A stretch of DNA of 64,000 bases, from contig CAVZCQ010000001.1 in NCBI GenBank assembly GCA_963773835.1, positions 1,488,001 through 1,552,000 on the forward strand, written 5' to 3'. The number at the start of each line of letters is the position of its first letter. Position 1 is the first letter of the stretch. Under the pieces are notes generated by a model. The model saw only the letters and a list, made by a program, of their open reading frames with translations, was not told the DNA's origin and ran no database searches. This DNA is from JOPF136 sp963773835 (GTDB taxonomy: Bacteria > Acidobacteriota > Terriglobia > Acidiferrales > UBA7541). Positions 16,175 to 24,329 of this stretch are shown piece by piece. The translations under genes and the position numbers were made by a program.

Positions 16175-16494
16175 TGCGCATTCTGATTGACGAATGCATG
16201 GATGAGCGCCTGAGGAATTTCCTGCCCGGTCACGACTGCCAGACGGCGCGTTATGCCGGGCTGGCCGGACTAAGCAATGGCGAACTTCTGACGGGCGCGG
16301 AAGCAGCCGGGTTCAACGTTCTGTTGACGGTGGATCAGGGCATAACCTACGAGCAGAATCTCAAGTCGCGCAAAATTGCCATCGTCGTTTTCCGCGCCCA
16401 ATCGAATCGCCTCAGAGATCTGGTGCCACTCATCGCTGCTGCCCTGGTACGTCTCGAATCGATCGAGCCCGGTGAGACCGTGCATGTTGGCTGA
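16174..16494 (+). CDS. DUF5615 PIN-like toxin
   Basis: A 106-aa PIN-like protein. MRILIDECMDERLRNFL holds the first acidic cluster (Asp6, Glu7); LLTVDQGITYEQN has the second acidic residue (TVDQG); VVFRAQSNRLRDLVPLI follows. PIN-domain toxins are metal-dependent RNases. It overlaps the DUF433 gene by one base, a compact type II toxin-antitoxin arrangement. All acidic positions appear intact, so activity is plausible. Confidence 0.88.
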   Translation: MRILIDECMDERLRNFLPGHDCQTARYAGLAGLSNGELLTGAEAAGFNVLLTVDQGITYEQNLKSRKIAIVVFRAQSNRLRDLVPLIAAALVRLESIEPGETVHVG

Positions 16495-16618
16495 AGCGCC
16501 TGCTGCAAAAGGAATTGGCCGTCAGACGGCCGGCGGGAAAGCGAAACGAGGATACAATCGCTGTCGTCTGCGAGACCAAGAAAGAAATCCCTGCTAGCAT
16601 CATTTCGGGGCGCTCTTC

Positions 16619-17491
16619 ATGAAACACGCCATCTTAGGAGCGGGAGCCATCGGAGGTTTGGTCGGCACTGCGCTGGCGTCTCTGGGCGAGGACGTCACCG
16701 TCATCGTTCGACCGGAGAGCCTGGCGGGCTATCCCAAGACCCTGACGCTGGAACGTCCGCAGGGCCCCCTCTCGGGGCCGGTCAAATCCGCAGCCGCGCT
16801 GACGGAACCGGTGGACGTGCTGTGGATCGCCACCAAAACCTATCAACTGCAGACGGCGCTGGAGGCTGTGCAGTCCTCACCCACATGCGTAGTTCCCCTG
16901 CTGAACGGAGTGGATCACGTAGCGGTTCTCCGCGCGCGTTTTGGCCGCGATCGCGTCGTGCCGGGAGTGATCGCGATTGAGGCGGAGAAGATTGCTCCCG
17001 GACGGTTTATTCAGCGCGCCCCGGTCGTGCGTCTCAACCTGGCAGCCACGGGAGAGCCACTGCTGGGAGGAGTCGTCGGACGGCTGGGTGAGCTTGGCTT
17101 CGCCTGCCAGTTCATCGAGAACGAGCAGACCCTGCTGTGGAGCAAGCTGTGCTTCCTGGCGCCGTTTGCGCTGGTGACGTCCGCATCGGGGATGAATAAG
17201 GGGGAGATATTGGGAAGCACCGATTGGAAACAAAAGCTCGAATCCTGTCGGGCCGAGGCTTGTGCCGTGGCGAAAGCGAGCGGCGCAGAGGTTGACCCGG
17301 CGAAACTGCAAACCATCCTCGACAGCATGCCGGCCGCGATGCGCAGCTCGATGCAGAAAGACCTTGCCGCCGGGCGCCAGCTCGAACTGGACGCCATTGC
17401 CAGCCCCATTGTGCGCGGCGGGGAACGATTCGGCATCAACGTGTCCACCACGGCGGGGCTAGTAGCGGCGATTAGGGGAAGTGGTCAGTGA
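16619..17491 (+). CDS. panE: 2-dehydropantoate 2-reductase (ketopantoate reductase)
   Basis: A 290-aa ApbA/PanE protein that reduces ketopantoate to pantoate with NADPH in pantothenate/CoA synthesis. It has LGAGAIGG (6-13) for NADPH, Lys73 and Asn96 in TK-Y and LLNGVDH, catalytic Lys176 in LLWSKLCF, and a C-terminal helical domain with SSMQKDLAAGRQLELDAI. Length is normal. It stands alone, without panB or panC nearby, so a role in reducing another 2-oxoacid cannot be ruled out. Confidence 0.85.
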   Translation: MKHAILGAGAIGGLVGTALASLGEDVTVIVRPESLAGYPKTLTLERPQGPLSGPVKSAAALTEPVDVLWIATKTYQLQTALEAVQSSPTCVVPLLNGVDHVAVLRARFGRDRVVPGVIAIEAEKIAPGRFIQRAPVVRLNLAATGEPLLGGVVGRLGELGFACQFIENEQTLLWSKLCFLAPFALVTSASGMNKGEILGSTDWKQKLESCRAEACAVAKASGAEVDPAKLQTILDSMPAAMRSSMQKDLAAGRQLELDAIASPIVRGGERFGINVSTTAGLVAAIRGSGQ

Positions 17492-17509
17492 TCAGTGGCC
17501 AGTGACTGG
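17481..17509. repeat. Short GTCAGTG/CCAGTG low-complexity repeat
   Basis: A run of partly overlapping units (GTGGTCAGTG, ATCAGTGGCC, AGTGACTGG) overlaps the stop of panE. Similar 'CACTGACCACTGGCCA' appears near 8732-8747 on the opposite strand, and 'GGCGAGTGGCGAG' near 15826 and 18082. These look like dispersed gene-boundary repeats. Confidence 0.5.
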
Positions 17510-17557
17510 TCCCGACGGGATCGGAATTTCCGGCACGGACGCCTCTCGGACTCCGGG

Positions 17558-17782
17558 TCAGAGCAGCTCTTGGAGTCTTTCGACGGTCAGGTCAGCATCG
17601 CGCAGAATGCTCTTCACAATCTTGGGATGCAGAATCTTGGACGTGTGAAACGGCACGGTCGCGCGCCTTCCTGCAGCGTTCTTGTAAATCATGTGGCTGC
17701 CGCTTTGCCGCGCGAGTGAAAACCCCGCCTTTTCAAGAACTGCGATGATCTGCCGAGCGGTCAGGCGCGGAAGCTTGGGCAT
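17558..17782 (-). CDS. hicA: HicA-type mRNA interferase toxin
   Basis: A 74-aa HicA (YcfA-like) protein: MPKLPRLTARQIIAVLEKAG, then RQSGSHMIYKN with the conserved GSH catalytic His (about residue 30), TVPFHTSKILHPKIVKSILRDA and a C-terminal helix. HicA is a dsRNA-binding-fold RNase that cleaves mRNA when freed from HicB. It starts one base inside the hicB stop, so the pair is co-translated. Confidence 0.93.
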   Translation of the reverse strand: MPKLPRLTARQIIAVLEKAGFSLARQSGSHMIYKNAAGRRATVPFHTSKILHPKIVKSILRDADLTVERLQELL

Positions 17783-18006
17783 TAGACGGAGACTTCGACA
17801 GTCGAGAGGCTTACGGAGACTTGTTCGGGAATCTCCTCCCCGTCGGCAAGACGATCCTCGATGTGCAGCCGAATGGCGTCCTTGATGTTTTCCACGGCTT
17901 CCTCGTAAGTGTCTCCCTGGGAATAGCAGCCCTGGAGCGCCGGGCAGGAAACGAAGTAGCCGTCAGAGTCGCTTTCAACGACGATGGGAAGCGTCAGTTG
18001 CTTCAT
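17782..18006 (-). CDS. hicB: HicB-type antitoxin
   Basis: A 74-aa HicB antitoxin: LPIVVESDSDGYFVSCPALQ, then GCYSQGDTYEEAVENIKDAI, the partial RNase-H-like fold of the family. The C-terminal DNA-binding extension of larger HicB proteins is missing, so autoregulation may be weak. ATG 18006 is preferred over an in-frame codon at 18108, because the family begins here and a perfect TATAAT lies 7 bases upstream. Confidence 0.92.
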   Translation of the reverse strand: MKQLTLPIVVESDSDGYFVSCPALQGCYSQGDTYEEAVENIKDAIRLHIEDRLADGEEIPEQVSVSLSTVEVSV

Positions 18007-18018
18007 GGTCTGATTATA
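18006..18018 (-). promoter_or_regulatory. -10 box of hicBA, leaderless start
   Basis: On the minus strand, TATAAT (18018-18013) ends 6 bases before the A of the hicB ATG (18006), so the transcript would begin at or next to the start codon. No good -35 box is visible at 17 bp (TAGGAG). Confidence 0.55.
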
Positions 18019-18135
18019 GGGCGGGTAGCGGTTTGCTCCTATGTGTTTCGAGAGTGGCAGGACGAGAAAGAGTGACGGGCGGCGAGTGGCGAGTGAGCAG
18101 CAGGACAAGTCCGGAACGGCAGGACTGAAGGCCGG

Positions 18136-18151
18136 TGCCGAGGCTTCGGGA
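18136..18151. repeat. Interspersed palindrome, degenerate copy
   Basis: TGCCGAGGCTTCGGGA, two mismatches from the TCCCGAAGCTTCGGGA consensus, flanked by CCGG on both sides. It lies in the spacer between hicB and the sigma factor gene. Confidence 0.6.
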
Positions 18152-18394
18152 CCGGCGGTGCCAAAACAGTAGACGAGCGACTAGCCGGCGCACCCCAGAG
18201 CGGAAGCTGGAAAACCATCACACAACTCTTGTGTAATCAACAGATGCGTAGGACATCGGAGAGCGAGGCGGGCCTGGGCGCAGCAGGTCCTTTAGAGTGA
18301 GAACATGCGCATGGGCGAAGAATCGGGAACTTGGAGCCTTGCTGGAGAGAATTCATATTGATCGAGGCGCGGTTCCGGCGTCTAACGACTCAGG

Positions 18395-19045
18395 ATGAAC
18401 CAGGATACGACTCCTGAAGCCCTCCTCCGTCGTGCCGCTGCCGGAGATGAAGAAGCATTTCGCGCGCTCTACCGCCAACTGAGCGGGCCGATCTACCGGT
18501 TTGCGCTGCACATGAGCGGGAACGAAGGAGTCGCGGAGGACGTGACCCAAGAGTCCTTTCTGGTGCTGGTACGAGATCCAGGACGGTATGATCCGGGACG
18601 CGCGCCGTTGAAGACGTTTCTCTACGGCGTGGCGCGGAATCACACGCTGCGGGCGCTGGAGAAGGAGAGCCATTTCGCCCCGTTCGGCGAGGAACGAGAG
18701 GGTTCGTCAGGCGAAGAACAGACTGCACCGAGTATCGCCGACCCCGCAGCCGACGCGAGCGAAGACTTGCTGCGGCGCGAGCAGATAGCGCGCGTGCGGA
18801 GAGCGGTGCTGGCGCTTCCGCCGGTGTATCGCGAGGCCGTGGTGCTGTGCGACCTGCAGGAAATGACATACGAGGAGGCGTCGCGGGCGCTGGCCTGCGC
18901 TCCGGGGACGCTGCGCTCAAGGCTGCATCGCGGACGGGAAATGCTGGCCACGCGATTGCGCGCCACGGAGCGAACAGAGGCCGCAGCGGCTGCGACGGGC
19001 CTGTCCCGAGGCTTCGGGACGCGGCCTAGGCCGGAATTCTCATGA
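18395..19045 (+). CDS. ECF sigma factor (RNA polymerase sigma-70 family)
   Basis: A 216-aa ECF sigma factor. Region 2 spans about 10-85 (LYRQLSGPIYRFALHM, AEDVTQESFLVLVRDPGRYD, LKTFLYGVARNHTLRALEKE). Region 4 spans about 130-185 (LPPVYREAVVLCDLQEMTYEEA, then GTLRSRLHRGREML). It directs RNA polymerase to a small regulon, likely including its own operon. The last 20 residues (from about ATGLSRGFGT) are encoded by an inserted palindromic repeat (19004-19019), so the C-terminal tail is not native to the family. The anti-sigma gene follows after 71 bp. Confidence 0.92.
   Translation: MNQDTTPEALLRRAAAGDEEAFRALYRQLSGPIYRFALHMSGNEGVAEDVTQESFLVLVRDPGRYDPGRAPLKTFLYGVARNHTLRALEKESHFAPFGEEREGSSGEEQTAPSIADPAADASEDLLRREQIARVRRAVLALPPVYREAVVLCDLQEMTYEEASRALACAPGTLRSRLHRGREMLATRLRATERTEAAAAATGLSRGFGTRPRPEFS
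19004..19019. repeat. Interspersed palindrome inside the sigma factor gene
   Basis: TCCCGAGGCTTCGGGA, one mismatch from consensus, lies within the coding frame and produces SRGFG near the C-terminus of the ECF sigma factor. Confidence 0.8.
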
Positions 19046-19055
19046 GTAGCGCCGG

Positions 19056-19071
19056 TCCCGAAGCTTCGGGA
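19056..19071. repeat. Interspersed palindrome between sigma and anti-sigma genes
   Basis: An exact TCCCGAAGCTTCGGGA copy 10 bp after the sigma-factor stop, flanked by GCCGG upstream. Confidence 0.85.
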
Positions 19072-19116
19072 CAGGCAGTACGAAATGGCGAAGTTGGAGA
19101 GGAGAGAGGAGCAGCA

Positions 19117-19854
19117 ATGAATTGCCGGGAGTGCGAGCCTCTGCTGATGGAAGCGGCGCGGCAGGGCGAAGGGACTAAAGGCCGGTCCCGAAGCTTCGGG
19201 ACGGACGTTACCGCCGCGCTGGAGCATGCGGCCGTGTGCGCGTCGTGCGCGGAGCGGCTGGCGGAGGAACGCGCGGTGACCGCGGAACTGCGGCGGCTGG
19301 CCCTGGCCGAGCGGGCGAGCGAGCCTTCGGCAGGCTGCGCAGCCACGCTGATGGCCGCCTATCGCACCGAACGCGGGCGCGAGGTGCACGCGCGGCGATG
19401 GATTTTTGCGATGTCGGGAGCGATGGCGGCGTCGCTGGCGGTTTTGCTGGGCGCGGCGCTCGTGCTTTCCAGCGAATCCAGTTCGCTGGTGCGGTCGATG
19501 ACTTCCAGGTTTGCTCCGCTGGCTGCGCGTAACCATGGAGGGGGAGGGACGGCGTCTTCCCAGGCGGCGTCCGGGTCAGCGGGCGAGGTGGCGGAAGAGA
19601 TCGCAGGGACGCAGCCGGACGAGGTGACGGATTTCTTCGCCTTCTATCCGGGCGCAGACGTGAGTTCGTTCGATTCCGGCGCGCTGGTGCGGGTGCGCGT
19701 GCCGAGTTCGGAACTGGGCGCGTTCGGCCTGCCGGTGGGGCAGGGAAGCGAGGAGCAGTGGGTGAGCGCGGATCTGCTGGTGGACGAGGACGGCTCGCCA
19801 CAGGCCATCCGGTTCGTGAGGCCGGCGCCGCAGGCGAACGCGTCGAGGAATTAA
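19117..19854 (+). CDS. Zinc-finger anti-sigma factor, membrane-anchored
   Basis: A 245-aa protein. The N-terminus has Cys3 and Cys6 and a downstream His37-x3-Cys41-x2-Cys44 (HAAVCASC), a ZAS-type anti-sigma zinc finger. A transmembrane helix spans about 96-117, followed by an exported C-terminal domain with DEVTDFFAFYPG. ATG 19117 is chosen for its purine-rich GGAGAGGAGAGAGGAG upstream region; an earlier ATG at 19042 would translate through the repeat at 19056. A second repeat copy (19186-19201) lies inside the zinc-finger domain and encodes SRSFG at about residues 24-28, lengthening the loop. It should bind and restrain the ECF factor upstream. Confidence 0.82.
   Translation: MNCRECEPLLMEAARQGEGTKGRSRSFGTDVTAALEHAAVCASCAERLAEERAVTAELRRLALAERASEPSAGCAATLMAAYRTERGREVHARRWIFAMSGAMAASLAVLLGAALVLSSESSSLVRSMTSRFAPLAARNHGGGGTASSQAASGSAGEVAEEIAGTQPDEVTDFFAFYPGADVSSFDSGALVRVRVPSSELGAFGLPVGQGSEEQWVSADLLVDEDGSPQAIRFVRPAPQANASRN
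19186..19201. repeat. Interspersed palindrome inside the anti-sigma gene
   Basis: An exact TCCCGAAGCTTCGGGA copy, in frame, within the zinc-finger region of the anti-sigma factor. Confidence 0.85.
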
Positions 19855-19897
19855 CAGGAATCGGAATTTGGAAGCGCGGGAAACGAGGAAAAGAAAG

Positions 19898-20719
19898 ATG
19901 AAACTTCGGTGGACACATGCGGGTTTGATCGCGGTGGCGGCGCTGGTTCCGCTGTGCGGGCTAGCCGCATACGCACAGGCGCCACCCCCGGGCCCGTACG
20001 GGCGCCATTTCGGCGGGCCCATCGAGTTTGGCCGCTTCCTGATGGGGTTGGAGGGGAAGAGGGTGACGGGCGCGCCGTATTCGGCGCAAATCGTGAGCCA
20101 GCGCAACCAGACTTTGAGCGACGGGACGCACCTGACGCAGCAATCCACCGGCGCCGTCTACCGCGACAGCGCAGGACGCGTGCGGCATGAGATGAGCATG
20201 CCGGCGCTGAGCTATTTGACGGGGTCCGCGCAGGCTCCGCGCGCGGTGTTCATCAGCGATCCGGTGGCGGGATATCGCTACGTGGTGCACTCGGACACCC
20301 AGACGGTGGATCGTGTACCGATGCCGCCCGCGGGCGCATCGAAAGATCGCGGCGCGCGCGCGCCGCGCAACGGCGAGCAGGTGGTGAAAGAGCCGCTGGG
20401 CACGCAGTTGATTGAAGGCGTGGAGGCGGAAGGAACGCGGATTACGAAGACGATTCCGGTGGGCGCCATCGGCAACGACAAAGCGATTCAAATCGTCACG
20501 GAGCGCTGGTATTCGCCCGGCCTGCAGACCGTGGTGCTGGTGAAACACAGCGATCCCTGGATGGGTGAATCCACCATGCGCCTGACGAATATTTCGAAGA
20601 CGGAACCGGCGGCGTCGCTGTTTGCCGTGCCGTCGAACTACACGGTGAACGATCGTCCGGCGCCACCGGCCTTCGGGCCGCGCGCCGCTCCCGAAGCTTC
20701 GGGACCGCCGAAGGATTGA
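19898..20719 (+). CDS. Exported protein of the ECF sigma operon
   Basis: A 273-aa protein of unknown function. A signal peptide covers residues 1-26 (GLIAVAALVPLCGLAAYAQA). The mature part is beta-rich, with PYSAQIVSQRNQTLSDGTHL, VYRDSAGRVRHE and a C-terminal ITKTIPVGAIGNDKAI. The order resembles acidobacterial outer-envelope proteins that follow sigma/anti-sigma pairs. ATG 19898 follows GAGGAAAAG. The final codons (PEASGPPKD) come from another palindromic repeat copy (20689-20704). It lies 43 bp after the anti-sigma gene and is probably co-transcribed and sigma-controlled. Confidence 0.78.
   Translation: MKLRWTHAGLIAVAALVPLCGLAAYAQAPPPGPYGRHFGGPIEFGRFLMGLEGKRVTGAPYSAQIVSQRNQTLSDGTHLTQQSTGAVYRDSAGRVRHEMSMPALSYLTGSAQAPRAVFISDPVAGYRYVVHSDTQTVDRVPMPPAGASKDRGARAPRNGEQVVKEPLGTQLIEGVEAEGTRITKTIPVGAIGNDKAIQIVTERWYSPGLQTVVLVKHSDPWMGESTMRLTNISKTEPAASLFAVPSNYTVNDRPAPPAFGPRAAPEASGPPKD
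20689..20704. repeat. Interspersed palindrome at the 3' end of the exported protein gene
   Basis: An exact TCCCGAAGCTTCGGGA copy, in frame, encoding part of the PEASG tail. Confidence 0.85.
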
Positions 20720-20745
20720 CGGGATTGAGTTCTCTCGTGCGGTGG

Positions 20746-20761
20746 TCCCGGAACATCGGGA
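20746..20761. repeat. Interspersed palindrome, degenerate copy
   Basis: TCCCGGAACATCGGGA, a diverged copy 26 bp after the stop of the exported protein; it could form a transcript-end hairpin. Confidence 0.5.
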
Positions 20762-20926
20762 CGGCTGCACGGGAGGTGTATGCCCCCCAAGGCCATGCGG
20801 GGCTCTCCGACCAGCCCCGCATGGCTCCCCAATTACAAATCAGTGGCGGGTGAGCCGTGTCCAGTGGCCTGCGCGGGAAAAAGAATTTTGACTGCGCTCG
20901 TGGTAGAGTTTCGTCGAGAGGCGCCG

Positions 20927-21193
20927 ATGGACGAAGGCGAACTGGAACGCGGGCTGCGCGCGGAAGGGTTCCGGCGAACCTATGTGTGGCACGACTCAGC
21001 GCACACGCATTACCCGGCGCACACGCACGGCACGCTGACCGCGCACATCATCCTGGACGGGGAAATGACGCTCACCGTGAGCGGCGAATCGCGGACGTTT
21101 CGGACGGGCGAGCGATGCGATGTGCCTGCGGGAACGGTGCATGCAGCGCGCATGGGCCCGAGCGGCTGCCGATACCTGATCGGCGAGAAGTAG
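20927..21193 (+). CDS. Small cupin-domain protein
   Basis: An 88-aa single cupin. The first metal-binding motif is HTHYPAHTHGTLTAHIILDGEM; the second is CDVPAGTVHAARMG. ATG 20927 gives a complete minimal cupin with GAGAGG upstream. An ATG at 20780 in the same frame also has GGGAGG only 3 bp away, but it adds about 49 residues of low-quality sequence. The bound metal and ligand cannot be predicted. Confidence 0.8.
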   Translation: MDEGELERGLRAEGFRRTYVWHDSAHTHYPAHTHGTLTAHIILDGEMTLTVSGESRTFRTGERCDVPAGTVHAARMGPSGCRYLIGEK

Positions 21194-21368
21194 CCTCCGC
21201 TCTCGCGATACGATCCCGACGGCAGCGCGTCGCCACAATCTCTCCACCGGAATCCAGCGCGTTGACACGATGGGCTGAGGTGTGTACTTTGACCGACGGC
21301 CCGCGCGACACTCGCTGACGACCGCGCAGCAAGGCGAGCGAGACGCGGGCGCGCCAGGAAGGAATCCA

Positions 21369-22346
21369 ATGAGCCGGCCGAGCATACTGGCAACGCATCC
21401 GCTGTTTCCGGAGGCGCGGACGCTGCTCGACGCGCACTGCGAGGTGGAGTACTGGTCGCGGCCGGAGCGGCCATCGCGGGCGGAATTCCTGAAACAGGTG
21501 GCGGCGAAAGACGGGGTGGTGTGCCTGCTGACGGAGAAGATCGACAAAGAGATGCTGGCAGCCGCGCCGAACCTGCGGATGGTAGCAAACGTCGCGGTGG
21601 GCTACGACAACATCAGCGTGCCGGAATGCACGGCGCGGAAAGTGGTGGTGACGAACACGCCGGGCGTGCTGGACGAAACCACCGCGGATTTTGCGTGGAC
21701 GCTGCTGATGTGCGCGGCGCGGCGCGTGGGGGAAGGCGAGGCGCTGTGCCGGTCCGGAAAGTGGGCGGGATGGAATTTGGATGAGCTATGCGGCGGCGAC
21801 GTGTGGGGCAAAACGCTGGGAGTGATCGGATTCGGGCGAATCGGGCGGGCGGTGGCGCGGAGGTCGCGCGGTTTTGGGATGAAAGTGATTTACACGGACG
21901 CGATCCGCGCGCCGGAAAACGTGGAGCACGAACTGGGCGCGAAGTATGTGGACATGGACACGCTGCTGGCGAGCGCGGATTTTGTGAGTGTCCATGTGCC
22001 AATGATGGCGGGCACGCACCATTTGATCAATGCGGAGCGGCTGAAGAAGATGAAGCGGACGGCGTACCTGGTCAACACGGCACGCGGGCCGGTGGTGGAC
22101 AACGAGGCGCTCTACCAGGCGCTGAAAGCAGGAACGATTGCGGGCGCCGGGATAGACGTGCACGAGCACGAGCCGAAAATTCACGCCGGGCTGTTGAGCC
22201 TGAAGAACGTGGTGCTGACGCCGCACATCGCCAGCGCATCCATCGAGACGCGGACGAAAATGGCGTGCATGGCGGCGGAAAATGTCCTGGCGTTTTTTGA
22301 TGGGCGGCGCCCGCCGAATTTGGTGAATCCGGACGTGCTGGGGTAG
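21369..22346 (+). CDS. D-2-hydroxyacid dehydrogenase, glyoxylate/hydroxypyruvate reductase type
   Basis: A 325-aa NAD(P)-dependent enzyme. GFGRIG (154-159) binds the nucleotide. Catalytic Arg239 (NTARGPVVD), Glu268 (HEHEP) and His286 (TPHIASAS) are all present, as is VANVAVGYDNI. It reduces glyoxylate or hydroxypyruvate to glycolate or D-glycerate (or the reverse). AGGAAGGA lies just before ATG 21369. The genes that follow (GlcG-like, glycerate kinase) make a D-glycerate pathway likely: hydroxypyruvate to glycerate to phosphoglycerate. Confidence 0.92.
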   Translation: MSRPSILATHPLFPEARTLLDAHCEVEYWSRPERPSRAEFLKQVAAKDGVVCLLTEKIDKEMLAAAPNLRMVANVAVGYDNISVPECTARKVVVTNTPGVLDETTADFAWTLLMCAARRVGEGEALCRSGKWAGWNLDELCGGDVWGKTLGVIGFGRIGRAVARRSRGFGMKVIYTDAIRAPENVEHELGAKYVDMDTLLASADFVSVHVPMMAGTHHLINAERLKKMKRTAYLVNTARGPVVDNEALYQALKAGTIAGAGIDVHEHEPKIHAGLLSLKNVVLTPHIASASIETRTKMACMAAENVLAFFDGRRPPNLVNPDVLG

Positions 22347-22378
22347 AGGGACGGGGCGGTTCACCGGAGGAGGAGACG

Positions 22379-22864
22379 ATGGCGATGCTGCAGGATTCAT
22401 TGCGGTTGACGCTGGAAGGAGCGCGAGTGGCGCTGGAGGGCGCGGTGCGGCGCGCGCGCGAAATGGGTGTGCCGATGGATATCGCCGTGGTGGATGAGGG
22501 CGGATACCTGATCGCATTTGCTCGCATGGACGGCGCGAAACTGGGGTCCGTGGCCATCGCCATGAACAAAGCGCACTCGGCCGCGATCCGGCGGCAGCCG
22601 ACGGGTCCCTTCATGGAAGCGGGAGCGCCGAACGTGATCCTGAGCCTGGGGCTGGCGATTGGAAGCCATGCGGCGCAGACGCCCATCCGCGGCGGGCTGC
22701 CGCTGATTTTTGCGGAGCAGGTGGTGGGGGCGATCGGAGTGAGCAGCGGGACCGAGGACCAGGATTCGGCAGTGGCGCTGGCGGGGGCGGAGGCGTTCGG
22801 CGCGGCATGCCGCGCGGAGCCCGCCGAGCAGCGAGGATTTGAAGCCGTCGAGGGCGATGACTGA
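22379..22864 (+). CDS. GlcG/HbpS-family protein
   Basis: A 161-aa protein of the GlcG/HbpS fold: MDIAVVDEGGYLIAFARMDGA, MNKAHSAA, then PIRGGLPLIFAEQVVGAIGVSS-G. Family members occur in glycolate, glycerate and diol utilisation operons; HbpS binds haem, but the function of most is unknown. GGAGGAG precedes ATG 22379. It overlaps the glycerate kinase gene by 8 bp, so it is part of the same operon and may bind or protect an intermediate. Confidence 0.85.
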   Translation: MAMLQDSLRLTLEGARVALEGAVRRAREMGVPMDIAVVDEGGYLIAFARMDGAKLGSVAIAMNKAHSAAIRRQPTGPFMEAGAPNVILSLGLAIGSHAAQTPIRGGLPLIFAEQVVGAIGVSSGTEDQDSAVALAGAEAFGAACRAEPAEQRGFEAVEGDD

Positions 22865-24176
22865 CCTGAAAGCGATCGCCCGGGGAATTTTCCGCGAAAC
22901 GCTGGCCGCGATTGACGTGGCCGACTCGGTGAGATCCGCGGTGGCGCGCACAGGGACGCTGTGCCGCGTCGGGGCATGCGAGTTCGACCTGTGCGGTTTT
23001 CCGCGCGTCGTGTTGCTGGCGGTGGGGAAAGCGGCGACGGCGATGGCGTCGGGACTAATCGCGGCGCTGCCCACCGATGTTTCTCCCACGGGGCTTCTGG
23101 TGGTTCCCTCCCAACCGTGGAACAGCCTGCCGGGATTGCGGACGATCATCGCGGGACATCCGGTGCCGAATGAGGCGAGCTTTGAGGCGGGCCGAACGGC
23201 GCTGGAGGTGCTGGCGGGATGCGGCGCGGACACGCTGGTGTTTTTTCTGCTTTCGGGCGGCGGCTCGGCGCTGATGGAGAAGCCGTTTTTTACCGACGTG
23301 ACGCTCCCACACATGCAGGAGCTGCACCGGGTGCTGGTGACGTGCGGAGCGCCGATCGACGAAATCAACGCGGTGCGGAAACACGTGTCGGCAGTGAAGG
23401 GCGGTAGGCTGGCCGCGGCGGCGCCGGAAGCGCTGAAAATCACGCTGGGAGTGAGCGACGTGCCGCCGGGAAAGGAATCGGCGCTGGCTTCGGGGCCGAC
23501 GCTGGAAGACCCGACGCGCGTGTCGGATGTGCTGCGCGTATCGCGGAAGTACGGGATCGCCGGGAAATTGACCAGCCCGCTGGCGCGGCGCATCGAGACC
23601 GGGGATCTTCCGGAGACGCCGAAACAGGGCGACCGGGCGTTCCGGAGGGCGCACTTCCATTTGGTGCTGGGAATGCACCAGATGTTCCACAACGCGCACC
23701 GGTTTGCGGAAGCGAGCGGGTGCATCACGGTGTGCGACAACACGACAGACGACTGGCCGGTGGAGAAAGCGCGGGATTTTCTGTTCGGCCAGCTCGAGGC
23801 TCTTTCGGCGCAGCATCCCGGGCGCCGGGTGTGCGTGATCGCCGATGGAGAGGTGCTGTCGCCCGTAACGGGGAATGGCGTGGGAGGACGGAACTCCGCG
23901 TTCGTGCTGGCGTGCGTGGAGAAAATCGCGGGACGTCCGATTGCGGTGCTGAGCGCGGGGACGGACGGGATTGATGGGAACAGCCCGGCGGCGGGCGCAG
24001 TGGCGGACGGCGAGACGCTGGAGAGAGCGCGGCGCGCGGGAATGGACCCGGGAGACTATTTCCTGCGGAGCGATGCGCACAGTTTCTTTTCTCATCTCGA
24101 GGACGCGATCGCGACGGGGCCGACGGGAAATAATCTGCGGGATTTGCGGATCTTGATTTGCTCGCCCAACGGATGA
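22857..24176 (+). CDS. gckA: Glycerate 2-kinase (MOFRL/GckA type)
   Basis: A 439-aa kinase that phosphorylates D-glycerate to 2-phosphoglycerate. It has the family signatures FFLLSGGGSALM, INAVRKHVSAVKGGRLA, GVSDVPPG, SPVTGNGVGGRNSAF (MOFRL domain) and SAGTDGIDGNSPAAGA, ending in TGPTGNNLRDL. Length is standard. ATG 22857 sits within the end of the GlcG-like gene (ATG in the last codons). The gene places the product of the upstream dehydrogenase into lower glycolysis. Confidence 0.93.
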   Translation: MTDLKAIARGIFRETLAAIDVADSVRSAVARTGTLCRVGACEFDLCGFPRVVLLAVGKAATAMASGLIAALPTDVSPTGLLVVPSQPWNSLPGLRTIIAGHPVPNEASFEAGRTALEVLAGCGADTLVFFLLSGGGSALMEKPFFTDVTLPHMQELHRVLVTCGAPIDEINAVRKHVSAVKGGRLAAAAPEALKITLGVSDVPPGKESALASGPTLEDPTRVSDVLRVSRKYGIAGKLTSPLARRIETGDLPETPKQGDRAFRRAHFHLVLGMHQMFHNAHRFAEASGCITVCDNTTDDWPVEKARDFLFGQLEALSAQHPGRRVCVIADGEVLSPVTGNGVGGRNSAFVLACVEKIAGRPIAVLSAGTDGIDGNSPAAGAVADGETLERARRAGMDPGDYFLRSDAHSFFSHLEDAIATGPTGNNLRDLRILICSPNG

Positions 24177-24231
24177 CGTGGAACGAAGGAAGAAACAAAT
24201 AAAGGAAAGATTTAACGCGGAGGGCACGGAG

Positions 24232-24247
24232 TCCCGATGCTTCGGGA
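24232..24247. repeat. Interspersed palindrome, near-exact copy
   Basis: TCCCGATGCTTCGGGA, one mismatch, in the spacer between the convergent glycerate kinase and M1 peptidase genes. Confidence 0.75.
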
Positions 24248-24329
24248 CGGAGATCACGGAGGACGACAGGCAGCGAGGAGGAAGGAGCGGACTCGACCCG
24301 GAATGCGCGTGGGAGCGCAGTTCGAATGA

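Noticed and set aside
20780..20926. Longer N-terminus for the cupin gene
   Set aside because: An ATG at 20780 has GGGAGG nearby, but the extra residues lack structure, and the 20927 start gives a complete minimal cupin.
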